A DNA stretch of 64,000 bases, from positions 496,001 to 560,000 of the forward strand of contig NZ_FVZL01000002.1 in NCBI RefSeq assembly GCF_900168295.1, read 5' to 3'. How positions within the stretch are numbered: the first letter of the stretch is position 1; the number at the start of each line of letters is the position of its first letter. Positions 37,768 through 46,035 of the stretch are shown here, piece by piece. This DNA comes from Arthrobacter sp. P2b. Its GTDB lineage: Bacteria; Actinomycetota; Actinomycetes; Actinomycetales; Micrococcaceae. The notes under the pieces were generated by a model, which saw only the letters and a list, made by a program, of their open reading frames with translations, ran no database searches and was not told the DNA's origin. Made by a program: the position numbers and the translations under genes.

Positions 37768-38382
37768 TCAGCTGAACTCCGGACGCTCCGTGCGGCTGCG
37801 CTTCAGCTCGAAGAAGTGCGGGTACGCAGCAAGGGCAGTGGTGGCGTCCCACAGCTTGCCGGCCTCTTCGCCCCGTGGAATGCGGGTGAGGACGGGGCCG
37901 AAGAACGCCGTTCCGTTGAAGGCCACCACCGGGGTGCCGACGTCCTGGCCCACCAGGGAAATGCCTTCCTCGTGGCTTGCCCGAAGCTGGGCATCATAGG
38001 CGTCGCTGGTTGCAGCCTCGGCCAGGGAGGACGGGAGGCCGCATTCCGCAAGGGCCTTGGTGATCACGAGGCCCCGGTCCTTCTCGCCGGCGTCGTGGAT
38101 CAGGGTTCCCATGGCGTCGTACAGGGCTTTCACCGTCTCCTGGCCGTGCTCCTGCTGGGCGGCGATGATCACGCGGACCATGCCCCAGGCGTTATCCATG
38201 GATTCCCGGTAGGAAGGCTCCAGGTCGCGTCCTTCATTGAGGACTGCGAGGCTCATGACGTGCCATTGCGTTTCGATGTCGCGGACGCCTTCAACCTCGC
38301 CAATCCAGCGCGAAGTGATCCAGGCGAAGGGGCACAGCGGATCAAACCAGAAGTCGGCCTTGTTCTTTACGGATTCAGGCAT
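37768..38382 (-). CDS. DsbA-fold protein, Rv2466c-like (mycothiol-dependent reductase family)
   Basis: 204 aa. The start ADFWFDPLCPFAWITSRW and the HVMSLAVLNEGRD block match the Rv2466c family, mycothiol-dependent DsbA-fold reductases. In Rv2466c the active site is CPWC; here it is CPFA (Cys17 present, second Cys replaced by Ala20), so this copy can only work as a monothiol enzyme. The cis-Pro loop GTPVV is present. ATG 38382 has AAGGA six bases upstream. The physiological substrate is unknown. Confidence 0.9.
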   Translation of the reverse strand: MPESVKNKADFWFDPLCPFAWITSRWIGEVEGVRDIETQWHVMSLAVLNEGRDLEPSYRESMDNAWGMVRVIIAAQQEHGQETVKALYDAMGTLIHDAGEKDRGLVITKALAECGLPSSLAEAATSDAYDAQLRASHEEGISLVGQDVGTPVVAFNGTAFFGPVLTRIPRGEEAGKLWDATTALAAYPHFFELKRSRTERPEFS

Positions 38383-38453
38383 AGCGGATCCTTCAGGGGG
38401 AGGCGGCTGCGCAGGTGGCAGCCACAGCTGGCAGGGGGTAATTCGTGCAGTGG

Positions 38454-39734
38454 CTAGGCGGACTTCCGCCGCTTGGCGGCGTGCGGGATCATGGTGGGCT
38501 CGGCGCCCTTCAGGACGACATCCTCGGTGATGACCACACTCGCCACGTCCTCGCGGCTGGGGAGATCGAACATCACGGGAAGGAGCACTTCCTCCATGAT
38601 GGCCCGCAGCCCGCGAGCACCGGTGCCCCGCTCCAGGGCCTGCTCGGCGATGGCATCCAGTGCCGTGTCATCGAAGACCAGTTCCACACCGTCGATCTGG
38701 AACATCTTCTGGTACTGCTTGACCAAGGCATTCTTGGGTGTGGACAGGATCTGGATCAGGGCGTCCCGGTCCAGGTTGGAGACCGTGGTAATGACGGGGA
38801 GCCGGCCGATGAATTCGGGGATCAGGCCAAACTTGAGCAGGTCCTCCGGCATCACTTCGCCGTAGGAATCGACCTTTTTGCTGGCCTCGTTGAGCGGTGC
38901 ACCAAAACCTATCCCCTTGCGGCCGGAACGCGATCCGATGATCTCCTCCAGGCCGGCGAAGGCGCCTGCGACGATGAAGAGGACGTTGGTGGTGTCGATC
39001 TGGATGAATTCCTGGTGCGGGTGCTTCCGGCCGCCCTGCGGCGGTACCGAGGCAACGGTGCCCTCCAGTATTTTCAGCAGCGCCTGCTGGACACCCTCGC
39101 CGGAGACGTCACGGGTGATGGAGGGGTTTTCGCTCTTGCGGGAGATCTTGTCGATCTCGTCGATGTAGATGATGCCCTGTTCGGCCTTTTTGACGTCGTA
39201 GTCGGCCGCCTGGATGAGCTTGAGGAGGATGTTCTCCACGTCCTCTCCGACGTAGCCCGCCTCGGTGAGTGCCGTTGCATCCGCGACGGCGAAGGGTACA
39301 TTCAGGCGGCGGGCGAGGGTTTGGGCCAGGTAGGTCTTGCCGCAACCGGTGGGACCGATCAGCAGGATGTTCGACTTGGCGATTTCGACGTCGTCATGGT
39401 GCCCGCCGTCGGCGAGGCTGCCGGACTTGGGGGCGTGGCCGGCCTGGATGCGCTTGTAGTGGTTGTAGACGGCGACGGCGAGGGAACGCTTAGCAGGTTC
39501 CTGGCCGATGACGTATTCCTGCAGGAAATCGAAAATCTCGCGGGGCTTGGGCAGTTCAAAGCTCCCCAGGTCGGCGACTTCCGCGAGCTCCTCTTCGATG
39601 ATTTCGTTGCAGAGCTCAATGCACTCATCGCAGATATAGACCCCGGGCCCGGCAATGAGCTTGCGCACCTGCTTCTGGCTCTTTCCACAGAAAGAGCACT
39701 TCAGCAGATCCGTGCTCTCGCCAATCCGAGCCAT
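38454..39734 (-). CDS. clpX: ATP-dependent Clp protease, ATPase subunit ClpX
   Basis: 426 aa. The zinc-binding domain has CSFC and CDECIELC; Walker A is GPTGCGKT, Walker [11 protein letters not shown], the pore loop GYVG ([10 protein letters not shown]) and the RKH loop is present. The ClpP-docking loop is the IGF tripeptide in RKGIGFGAP. It unfolds substrates for ClpP1P2. The ATG at 39734 follows AAGGGG. A 176-base gap to clpP2 may contain its own promoter. Confidence 0.97.
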   Translation of the reverse strand: MARIGESTDLLKCSFCGKSQKQVRKLIAGPGVYICDECIELCNEIIEEELAEVADLGSFELPKPREIFDFLQEYVIGQEPAKRSLAVAVYNHYKRIQAGHAPKSGSLADGGHHDDVEIAKSNILLIGPTGCGKTYLAQTLARRLNVPFAVADATALTEAGYVGEDVENILLKLIQAADYDVKKAEQGIIYIDEIDKISRKSENPSITRDVSGEGVQQALLKILEGTVASVPPQGGRKHPHQEFIQIDTTNVLFIVAGAFAGLEEIIGSRSGRKGIGFGAPLNEASKKVDSYGEVMPEDLLKFGLIPEFIGRLPVITTVSNLDRDALIQILSTPKNALVKQYQKMFQIDGVELVFDDTALDAIAEQALERGTGARGLRAIMEEVLLPVMFDLPSREDVASVVITEDVVLKGAEPTMIPHAAKRRKSA

Positions 39735-39910
39735 ATGTGAACCCCTTAGTATCCTGCTGCCTGGCAGCCTTGCACCGTTGCTGGAATCTATCCCGGACCG
39801 CGAGGGCCGGTTGTGACAACATCCACTCTAGGTCACATTGGCTCCCAAGGGTGGAAGGAAAAGGCCGGTGGGGCCAAATGAACTGGCCCGCACCGGCGCT
39901 TTACGTACTG

Positions 39911-40570
39911 CTACCTCGTAATTGCCTGAGGTTTGATCTTGCGTGAATCGAGGACCTGGTCGATCAGCCCGTATGCCTGGGCTTCATCGGCGGTGAGGAT
40001 CTTGTCACGCTCGATATCGTTGTTGACCTGCTCCGACGTACGGCCCGAGTGGTGGGCCAGGGTGTCTTCAAGCCAGGACCGCATGCGCATGACCTCTGCC
40101 GCCTGGATCTCCAGGTCGGAGGCCTGTCCGCCCTGGCCGCCGGAGAGGGCCGGCTGGTGGATCAGGACACGGGCGTTGGGCAACGCCAGACGCTTGCCGG
40201 GGGTTCCGGCGGCGAGGAGGACGGCTGCCGCGCTTGCGGCCTGTCCCAAACAGACGGTCTGGATTTCCGGCCGGATGTACTGCATGGTGTCGTAAATGGC
40301 CGTCATGGCGGTGAAGGACCCGCCCGGGGAGTTGATGTAGAGGGTGATGTCGCGGTCCGGGTCGGTGGACTCGAGGACCAGCAACTGGGCCATGATGTCG
40401 TCAGCGGAAGCGTCATCCACCTGCACACCGAGGAAGATGATGCGGTCCTCGAAGAGCTTGGTGTAGGGGTCCTGGCGCTTGAAGCCGTACGGGGTGCGCT
40501 CCTCGAACTGCGGCAGGACATAGCGGCTGGACGGAAGATTACCGGCGGACCACCCGAAGTTGTAGTTCAT
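39911..40570 (-). CDS. clpP2: ATP-dependent Clp protease proteolytic subunit 2
   Basis: 219 aa. The oxyanion strand is [10 protein letters not shown], the catalytic Ser is in [14 protein letters not shown] and the catalytic His in [14 protein letters not shown]. In actinobacteria ClpP1 and ClpP2 form a mixed tetradecamer, and ClpP2 carries the ClpX docking face. It is 36 bases after clpP1 with AGGAG before the ATG. The N-terminal 30 residues are a likely propeptide. Confidence 0.96.
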   Translation of the reverse strand: MNYNFGWSAGNLPSSRYVLPQFEERTPYGFKRQDPYTKLFEDRIIFLGVQVDDASADDIMAQLLVLESTDPDRDITLYINSPGGSFTAMTAIYDTMQYIRPEIQTVCLGQAASAAAVLLAAGTPGKRLALPNARVLIHQPALSGGQGGQASDLEIQAAEVMRMRSWLEDTLAHHSGRTSEQVNNDIERDKILTADEAQAYGLIDQVLDSRKIKPQAITR

Positions 40571-40606
40571 TTCATTGCTCCTGATCTGAGTGTTCTTGAT
40601 GCCGGG

Positions 40607-41257
40607 TTAGTTCTGTGAGGCAGTCTCGCCGGAGGTGCCGTTGGCGGTGCCACCGCCGCCGGACACGGAACCTGCGTGCGCGGCAATCTTGTCAAAGAAG
40701 CCGTACTCCAGGGCCTCGGTGGCCGTGAACCACTTGTCGCGGTCGTTGTCCTTGAGGATGGTATCGACAGTCTGGCCGGTCTGCTCGGCGGTCAGCTCCG
40801 CCATGACCTTCTTCATGTGCAGGATGAGCTCTGCCTGGATCTTGATGTCCGAGGCGGTGCCGCCGATGCCGCCGGAAGGCTGGTGCATCAGGACGCGGGC
40901 GTTGGGGGTGGCGTACCGCTTGCCCTTGGTGCCGGAGGACAGCAGGAACTGTCCCATGGACGCGGCCAGGCCGGTTGCCACGGTGACGACGTCGTTGGGG
41001 ATGAACTGCATGGTGTCGTAGATGGCCATGCCGGCCGTGACAGAGCCGCCCGGAGAGTTGATGTAGAGGTAGATGTCCTTGTCCGGGTTCTCGGCGGACA
41101 GGAGGAGCAGCTGAGAGCAGATGGCGTTCGCATTGTCGTCCCGCACCTCCGAACCCAGCCAGATGATCCGCTCCTTCAGCAGGCGGTTGTAAATGTAGTT
41201 GTCCTGGGCTGCAGGATCGACGGTCGCCATCCGGGGGGCCTCTGGGTGCTGTGACAT
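40607..41257 (-). CDS. clpP1: ATP-dependent Clp protease proteolytic subunit 1
   Basis: 216 aa. [18 protein letters not shown], the catalytic Ser in [11 protein letters not shown] and the His in [13 protein letters not shown] are canonical ClpP. The first gene of clpP1-clpP2, preceded by a ClgR-type box at 41353-41370. ATG 41257 is used; ATG 41230 is a possible inner start. The Gly/Thr-rich tail is poorly conserved. Confidence 0.96.
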   Translation of the reverse strand: MSQHPEAPRMATVDPAAQDNYIYNRLLKERIIWLGSEVRDDNANAICSQLLLLSAENPDKDIYLYINSPGGSVTAGMAIYDTMQFIPNDVVTVATGLAASMGQFLLSSGTKGKRYATPNARVLMHQPSGGIGGTASDIKIQAELILHMKKVMAELTAEQTGQTVDTILKDNDRDKWFTATEALEYGFFDKIAAHAGSVSGGGGTANGTSGETASQN

Positions 41258-41352
41258 GTTTACTTACCTCTCGCTGGTGACGGTGACATCACTGAAAATC
41301 ACTACTTGGACACTAACCGGTTTCACCGACATTTTGTTCGTGCCCCGAGGGC

Positions 41353-41370
41353 TGTTCGCTGACGGCGCAC
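41353..41370. promoter_or_regulatory. ClgR-type operator upstream of clpP1
   Basis: TGTTCGCTGACGGCGCAC matches 17 of 18 positions of the published actinobacterial ClgR consensus WNNWCGCYNANRGCGWWS, including the whole CGC-YNANR-GCG core. It lies about 100 bases before clpP1 and roughly 50 bases upstream of a possible -10 TAGTGT (41315-41310), a position that suits an activator. Confidence 0.75.
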
Positions 41371-41410
41371 GATCGGCGGACCAGACGCGCCGGAGCCCTG
41401 CCGGAACGCG

Positions 41411-41444
41411 AACGGCCCCCGGATCTCGCGATCCGGGGGCCGTT
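41411..41444. terminator. Hairpin terminator between tig and clpP1
   Basis: Perfect 15-bp stem AACGGCCCCCGGATC with complement, loop TCGC, 16 bases after the tig stop. No T run follows, but the very stable stem sits just where tig transcription should stop. Confidence 0.7.
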
Positions 41445-41459
41445 CCATGCGTCGTGGGA

Positions 41460-42860
41460 CTAGGCCTTTGCCTCGGCCTTGTCGTCCTCGGCAGCGGTGC
41501 CGGTGGCTTCGGCGTCGACGGCTTCGGTGTCGGCTGCCTCGGCTTCTGCAGCCGGAGCTTCTTCTTCGCCGCCGGGGCGCACGAAGTCGCTCAGGTCAAC
41601 AGCGTTGCCCTCGGTGTCGGTCACGGTGGCCTGGCCCAGGACGACGGCCAGCGCCTTGCGGCGGCGGACCTCGGAAACCATCATGGGGACCTGGCCGCTC
41701 TGATCGATGATCTGGGCGAACTGGTTCGGGTCCATGCCGTACTGGCTGGCGGTGGTGACGATGTAGTCGATCAGCTCGTTCTGGCTGACGTTGACTTCTT
41801 CCTTCTCAGCGATGGCGTCGAGGATGATCTCGTTCTGGAAGGCGCGGGCGGTGTTGGCGCGGACCTCTTCACGGTGCTCCTCGGTGTCGTGCTCGCCCTC
41901 ACCGTGGCCGTTGCCCTCCTTGAAGTGGGCTTCGAGCTGCTCTTCGACCACCGAGTCCGGAACAGGAACCTCGACGAGCTCAACGAGCTTGTCCAGGACC
42001 TTGTCGCGGGCCTCGACGCCCTGCTCGACAACCTTTGAATCGGCAGCCTGCTTGGCAAGGTCTTCGCGGAGTTCGGCGAGGGTGTCGAACTCGGAAGCCA
42101 GCTGGGCGAAGTCGTCGTTCGCTTCGGGCAGCTCGCGCTCCTTGACGGCCTTGACAACGACCTTGACCTGGGCCTCTTCGCCGGCGTGGTCGCCGCCCAC
42201 CAGGGTGGTGTTGAAGATGGCGTCCTCGTCGGTGCTGAGGCCGGTCACGGCTTCGTCGAGGCCTTCGAGCATGGTGCCGGAGCCAACCTGGTAGGACAGG
42301 CCGGCAGCGGAGTCCACGTCCTCGCCGTCGATGGTGGCGGTGATGTCGATGGTGAGGAAGTCACCGTCGGCTGCGGGACGGTCGACGGACTTCAGCGTGC
42401 CGAAGCGGCCCCGCAGTTCGTCCAGGGCCTTGTCCACGTCTTCGTCGGACGACTGTGCGGCTGCAACCTCAACCTTGATGCCGGCGTAGTCCGGCAGTTC
42501 GATTTCGGGGCGGACGTCAACCTCGGCGGCGAACTTCAGGCCGCCGTCCGTGGCGGAGGGGTCCGGAACCTCGGTGATTTCAACCTCGGGACGGCTCAGG
42601 GGGCGGATGCCGGATTCCTGCACGGCAGCCTGGTACCAGCCGTTGAGGCCGTCGTTGATGGCCGTCTCCAGGACGTAGCCGCGGCCGACGCGCTGGTCGA
42701 TGAGCTTTGCGGGCACCTTGCCCTTACGGAACCCAGGAACCTGGATCTGCGAAGCAACAGTCTTGTAAGCCGAGTCGATGCTGGGCTTCAGTTCCTCAAA
42801 GGGAACCTCAACGTTGAGCTTGACCCGCGTGGGGGTGAGGTTCTCGACAGCGCTCTTCAC
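41460..42860 (-). CDS. tig: Trigger factor
   Basis: 466 aa. The ribosome-binding signature GFRKGKVP lies at about residues 44-51; the FKBP-like PPIase domain follows (about 155-245, [16 protein letters not shown]), then the helical chaperone arms, and an acidic Ala/Glu-rich tail. It binds L23 and shields nascent chains. Start GTG 42860 with AGGAG ten bases upstream. Its neighbourhood with clpP1P2X is conserved widely. Confidence 0.96.
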   Translation of the reverse strand: MKSAVENLTPTRVKLNVEVPFEELKPSIDSAYKTVASQIQVPGFRKGKVPAKLIDQRVGRGYVLETAINDGLNGWYQAAVQESGIRPLSRPEVEITEVPDPSATDGGLKFAAEVDVRPEIELPDYAGIKVEVAAAQSSDEDVDKALDELRGRFGTLKSVDRPAADGDFLTIDITATIDGEDVDSAAGLSYQVGSGTMLEGLDEAVTGLSTDEDAIFNTTLVGGDHAGEEAQVKVVVKAVKERELPEANDDFAQLASEFDTLAELREDLAKQAADSKVVEQGVEARDKVLDKLVELVEVPVPDSVVEEQLEAHFKEGNGHGEGEHDTEEHREEVRANTARAFQNEIILDAIAEKEEVNVSQNELIDYIVTTASQYGMDPNQFAQIIDQSGQVPMMVSEVRRRKALAVVLGQATVTDTEGNAVDLSDFVRPGGEEEAPAAEAEAADTEAVDAEATGTAAEDDKAEAKA

Positions 42861-42941
42861 GGTCTAAGTACTCCTGGGTTTGTGGGATGGGTTTCTGCAA
42901 ACGCAATGTTTTGTCCAGGCCGAGTGGTCCGGGCCGCAGAG

Positions 42942-43016
42942 TCGGGGTGACAGGATTTGAACCTGCGACTTCCTGCTCCCAAAGCAGGCGCTCTAGCCAA
43001 GCTGAGCTACACCCCG
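42942..43016 (-). tRNA. tRNA-Pro(TGG)
   Basis: 75-nt cloverleaf on the minus strand: acceptor CGGGGTG with CACCCCG, anticodon stem CCTGC/GCAGG, loop TTTGGGA with anticodon TGG (reads CCA), T-loop GGTTCAAATCC. CCA is not encoded. A -10 TAGACT lies at 43036-43031. Confidence 0.97.
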
Positions 43017-43062
43017 TTAGTGCACAGGCAAGTCTACGGTGATACGCGCCGTCTTTGCACAT

Positions 43063-43092
43063 TTGACACGTAGCCCCTGGATTAGGTTTAGT
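43063..43092 (+). promoter_or_regulatory. Promoter of tRNA-Gly
   Basis: TTGACA (43063-43068) is a perfect -35; TTTAGT (43087-43092) is a fair -10 at 18 bases. Transcription would start near 43100, about 58 bases before the mature tRNA. Confidence 0.6.
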
Positions 43093-43157
43093 TGTATCCG
43101 GCTTGAACAGCCAGCCCGAAGTTTCCAGCTGCTAATGTTGCAGATGGATCTTCCTTC

Positions 43158-43228
43158 GGGGACGTAGCTTAATGGTAAAGCCTCAGTCTTCCAAACTGAT
43201 TACGCGGGTTCGATTCCCGTCGTCCCCT
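43158..43228 (+). tRNA. tRNA-Gly(TCC)
   Basis: 71-nt cloverleaf: acceptor GGGGACG with CGTCCCC, D stem GCTT/AAGC, anticodon loop CTTCCAA with anticodon TCC (reads GGA), T-loop GGTTCGATTCC. CCA is not encoded. Confidence 0.97.
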
Positions 43229-43242
43229 CTGCGGAACAAACG

Positions 43243-43273
43243 AAAAAGGCCCCTCACCGAGGGGCCTTTTTTG
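43243..43273 (+). terminator. Rho-independent terminator of tRNA-Gly
   Basis: AAAAAGGCCCCTC, loop ACC, then GAGGGGCC and a run of six T. A textbook terminator 15 bases after the tRNA. Confidence 0.95.
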
Positions 43274-43326
43274 TGTTTGGGGCCGTTTTCGTGTTTCAGG
43301 CCTTCTTCGTGTTTCAGGAAAGATAT

Positions 43327-44286
43327 TCAGGCTGACTGCTGGCAGTTCGGGCACCAGTACAGCTTTCGGGCAACCAACTCGGCGATCAGCACGGTGGTGC
43401 GGCAGACCCTGCACGGCAGTCCGTTGCGCTTGTAGACGAAGTGCGCGTCCTCCCGGGCAGGGAACGTATGGGTCTTCACGACGGCGGCCGGCTTCCCTGT
43501 GCCCGCTTTCTGATTGCCTGCTTTCCCGTTGCCTGTCCAGTACTTGGGCGGGGTGGTGATGATCCGGCCGTCGGCCACGCCGTCGTTCATGAGGGATACA
43601 ACGTCGCGCCACAGTTTCCGGGCAGTGGCATCCGGCACGGCAGCCCCCGGCAGCCAGGGGTCCAGGCGCAGGCGGAAGAGGACCTCGGCGCGGTACACGT
43701 TGCCCACGCCGGCGATGATCTTCTGGTCCATCAGCAGCGCGGCCACGGGCGTTTTCCGGGCCTGCAGGTTGGCGGCAAACCTGCCGGCATCGCCCCGAAG
43801 GTTACGCAATGGGTCAGGGCCCAGCCGGGCGAGCACTGCGTCAGCTTCGGCGGCGGTGATGGTTTCGCAGGTTGTTGCACCGCGCAGGTCGGCCCAGCCG
43901 TGGGCTGACGCAAGCCTTACCCGGACCGCCCCCACCGGGGCCGGCGGCCCTTCATAGGGGGCACCGGCGTCGTCCTCCCCGTCGGCGAAGGCTTCCTGCT
44001 CGCCTACCCGGCGGGGCGCACCAATGCTGGAAGACCCCGTGAAGGTGCTGTCGCCGCCGAAGCTCCAGGCACCGTAAAGGCCCAAGTGGACGTGCAGCAC
44101 CAACGCGTTGTCGAAGTGCAGGAAAAGGTGCTTCCCGTGGGCTTCGGCGGCGAGCAGCGTATGGCCGTCGAGCAGCGCCGCTCCCCCGCTGAACCTGCCC
44201 TGGGGGCTGGTCACGGCGAGGCTTTCCCCGGTGAAAACGTCCCCGAACTGGCGCGCCAGGCGCCGGACCGAATGCCCTTCCGGCAC
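43327..44286 (-). CDS. Fpg/Nei-family DNA glycosylase
   Basis: 319 aa. The N-terminus PEGHSVRRLARQF carries the catalytic Pro2 (after Met removal) and Glu3 of the Nei-type enzymes; the helix-two-turn-helix reads LLMDQKIIAGVGNVYRAEVLF and the zinc finger is CRVC...CPNC at the C-terminus. It excises oxidised bases and nicks the strand. Two low-complexity inserts (about residues 88-117 and 250-268) are unusual. The start is GTG 44286, which shares one base with the rpiB stop (TAGTG). Position next to rpiB matches mycobacterial nei1. Confidence 0.93.
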   Translation of the reverse strand: MPEGHSVRRLARQFGDVFTGESLAVTSPQGRFSGGAALLDGHTLLAAEAHGKHLFLHFDNALVLHVHLGLYGAWSFGGDSTFTGSSSIGAPRRVGEQEAFADGEDDAGAPYEGPPAPVGAVRVRLASAHGWADLRGATTCETITAAEADAVLARLGPDPLRNLRGDAGRFAANLQARKTPVAALLMDQKIIAGVGNVYRAEVLFRLRLDPWLPGAAVPDATARKLWRDVVSLMNDGVADGRIITTPPKYWTGNGKAGNQKAGTGKPAAVVKTHTFPAREDAHFVYKRNGLPCRVCRTTVLIAELVARKLYWCPNCQQSA

Positions 44287-44780
44287 TACTCGACAACCTC
44301 GCCGGTGGCCTCGTAGGCGGCGATCTTGCCAATCCTGCGGACGTGCCGCTCGTCGTTGCTGAATGGCTCGGCCAGGAAGGCTTCGATAAGTTCCGTTGCT
44401 TCCTCCACCGTGTGCTGCCGGCCGCCCACGGCCACCACGTTCGCGTCGTTGTGCTCACGGGCGAGGGTAGCCGTGGAGTGGTTCCAGGCGAGGGCTGCCC
44501 TGACGCCCTTGACCTTGTTCGCCGCGATCTGCTCACCGTTGCCTGATCCGCCCAACACGATGCCCAGCGCGTGGACACCCGCCTGCTGGTCAGCCACTAC
44601 AGCCAGGGCGGCGTTGATGCAGAAGGACGGGTAGTCGTCCTGGGCGTCGTAGACCTTGGGTCCGTGGTCCACCACTTCGTATCCCTTGGCCGTCAGGTGG
44701 GACACGAGGTGGGCGCTGAGCTCCATGCCTGCGTGGTCGGTGGCGATGTGGACCCGCGGGAAGGCAGGGGAAGAGGTCAC
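44286..44780 (-). CDS. rpiB: Ribose-5-phosphate isomerase B
   Basis: 164 aa. VHIATDHAGMEL and GGSGNGEQIAANKVKGVRAALAW match the actinobacterial RpiB/LacAB type, which uses a Glu rather than the Cys of E. coli RpiB. It interconverts ribulose- and ribose-5-phosphate. The start GTG 44780 gives a few extra N-terminal residues before the first strand. Confidence 0.95.
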   Translation of the reverse strand: MTSSPAFPRVHIATDHAGMELSAHLVSHLTAKGYEVVDHGPKVYDAQDDYPSFCINAALAVVADQQAGVHALGIVLGGSGNGEQIAANKVKGVRAALAWNHSTATLAREHNDANVVAVGGRQHTVEEATELIEAFLAEPFSNDERHVRRIGKIAAYEATGEVVE

Positions 44781-44858
44781 GAGCAGAATCCGTTCAGTTG
44801 GCGGCGCTGGCAGCCGGCACGGAAGGCGCCGGCCCGTAGAACAACACGGACAAGAATA

Positions 44859-45878
44859 CTAGGACTCCGGCAGGCCTGCCGCAGGGGAGGGGCCGCCGCC
44901 CCGCCGTGCCCGGGCAGCCACCCGGGTGAGGACTTCGGCCAGGCGGGCGGCCGAGGCCTGGCTTCCGCCGCTCACCGCGAGCCGCTGTCCGTCCGTTTTG
45001 CTGACGACGACGGCGGGGCCGCTGCTGACGAGCATGGCGGCGGTTCCCCCGTGGTTCCGGTAGCCCCACCCGCCGTAGTCGGCAGCCCGGACATCCGCCG
45101 CGCTGGCGGCCGAGATGGAACCGGCGGGAATGTCCATGACCGGCACGACGCCGGCCAGCAGGACTTTCAGCCCGCCGCGGTCCGCCTTAACGCGGGCACA
45201 CAGGAAGGCCGCCCCAAAGAAGGCCAGGACTATGAGCAGGACACCCAGCCACGGCACCACAATGGCGATCAGGGCGGCGGGGAACACGGAGGCGATGGCG
45301 ATCATCACGAAGACCGAGCTCCTGGCATGCACCCACAACCGGATGCTGTCCCGGGTCAGGTCCGGGTCAAGTTCTTTCGCGATGGCAAACTGCAGGGCCC
45401 GGTCGTCATTCGGCGACCACTGCTGGTCGGCCTTGAAGGCGAAGGCCACGATCACGCCAAGGGACACTGCGGCGCCGCTGCCGAGCGCAAGGACGGTGAG
45501 GTCAACCCGTGACTCGCGGGCATCGGCCACGCCGGCCTGGCCCACCAGCCCGGCAGCCAGGGCGGTGGTGATAAAGAGGGCCAGGAAAAGCCCGGCGCCC
45601 ATCATGATGCGGCGCATCATGACCGGCCTGCCCACCGGAACCGCCTGGTACAGGCCCAGCCAGCCGAAAACCAGGATCATCAACGCGCCGCCGCCCACGA
45701 AGGCGCCGAACGGCGCGAAGGCGGCGCCGCCGTCATCCGTCCAGCGGATGGCGAGCGGCTCGGGGAGGTCCGGCCGCAGCAAAAACGCGCACACAACGAA
45801 ACCGGCGGCCAGCATGACCGGAAACCCGACGGCAAAGCGCAAGGCCTTCGCATCCACCGAATCCAGATACTTTCCCAT
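44859..45878 (-). CDS. Membrane protein with N-terminal DUF1648-like segment
   Basis: 339 aa with about six transmembrane helices and a soluble C-terminal domain of about 100 residues (from GVVPVMDIPAGSI). The first 65 residues (LPEPLAIRWTDDGGAAFAPFG) look like DUF1648, found in membrane proteins and some sensor proteins. No catalytic motif is visible. It starts at ATG 45878, divergent from pepN. Confidence 0.82.
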   Translation of the reverse strand: MGKYLDSVDAKALRFAVGFPVMLAAGFVVCAFLLRPDLPEPLAIRWTDDGGAAFAPFGAFVGGGALMILVFGWLGLYQAVPVGRPVMMRRIMMGAGLFLALFITTALAAGLVGQAGVADARESRVDLTVLALGSGAAVSLGVIVAFAFKADQQWSPNDDRALQFAIAKELDPDLTRDSIRLWVHARSSVFVMIAIASVFPAALIAIVVPWLGVLLIVLAFFGAAFLCARVKADRGGLKVLLAGVVPVMDIPAGSISAASAADVRAADYGGWGYRNHGGTAAMLVSSGPAVVVSKTDGQRLAVSGGSQASAARLAEVLTRVAARARRGGGPSPAAGLPES

Positions 45879-46035
45879 GACTTAACGCTACCCCTGGCGC
45901 CGGGACCGGGGCCCCTCCGCTCCGCCCGGCACAGCTGTGACCAGGGCAACTTGCCAAGGGGTCAGCCAATGCAAGAATGATCAGTGCCGGAGCTGGGTAC
46001 CCCCAGCCGGCAACCGCAACTTTCTGGAGGTCCAT

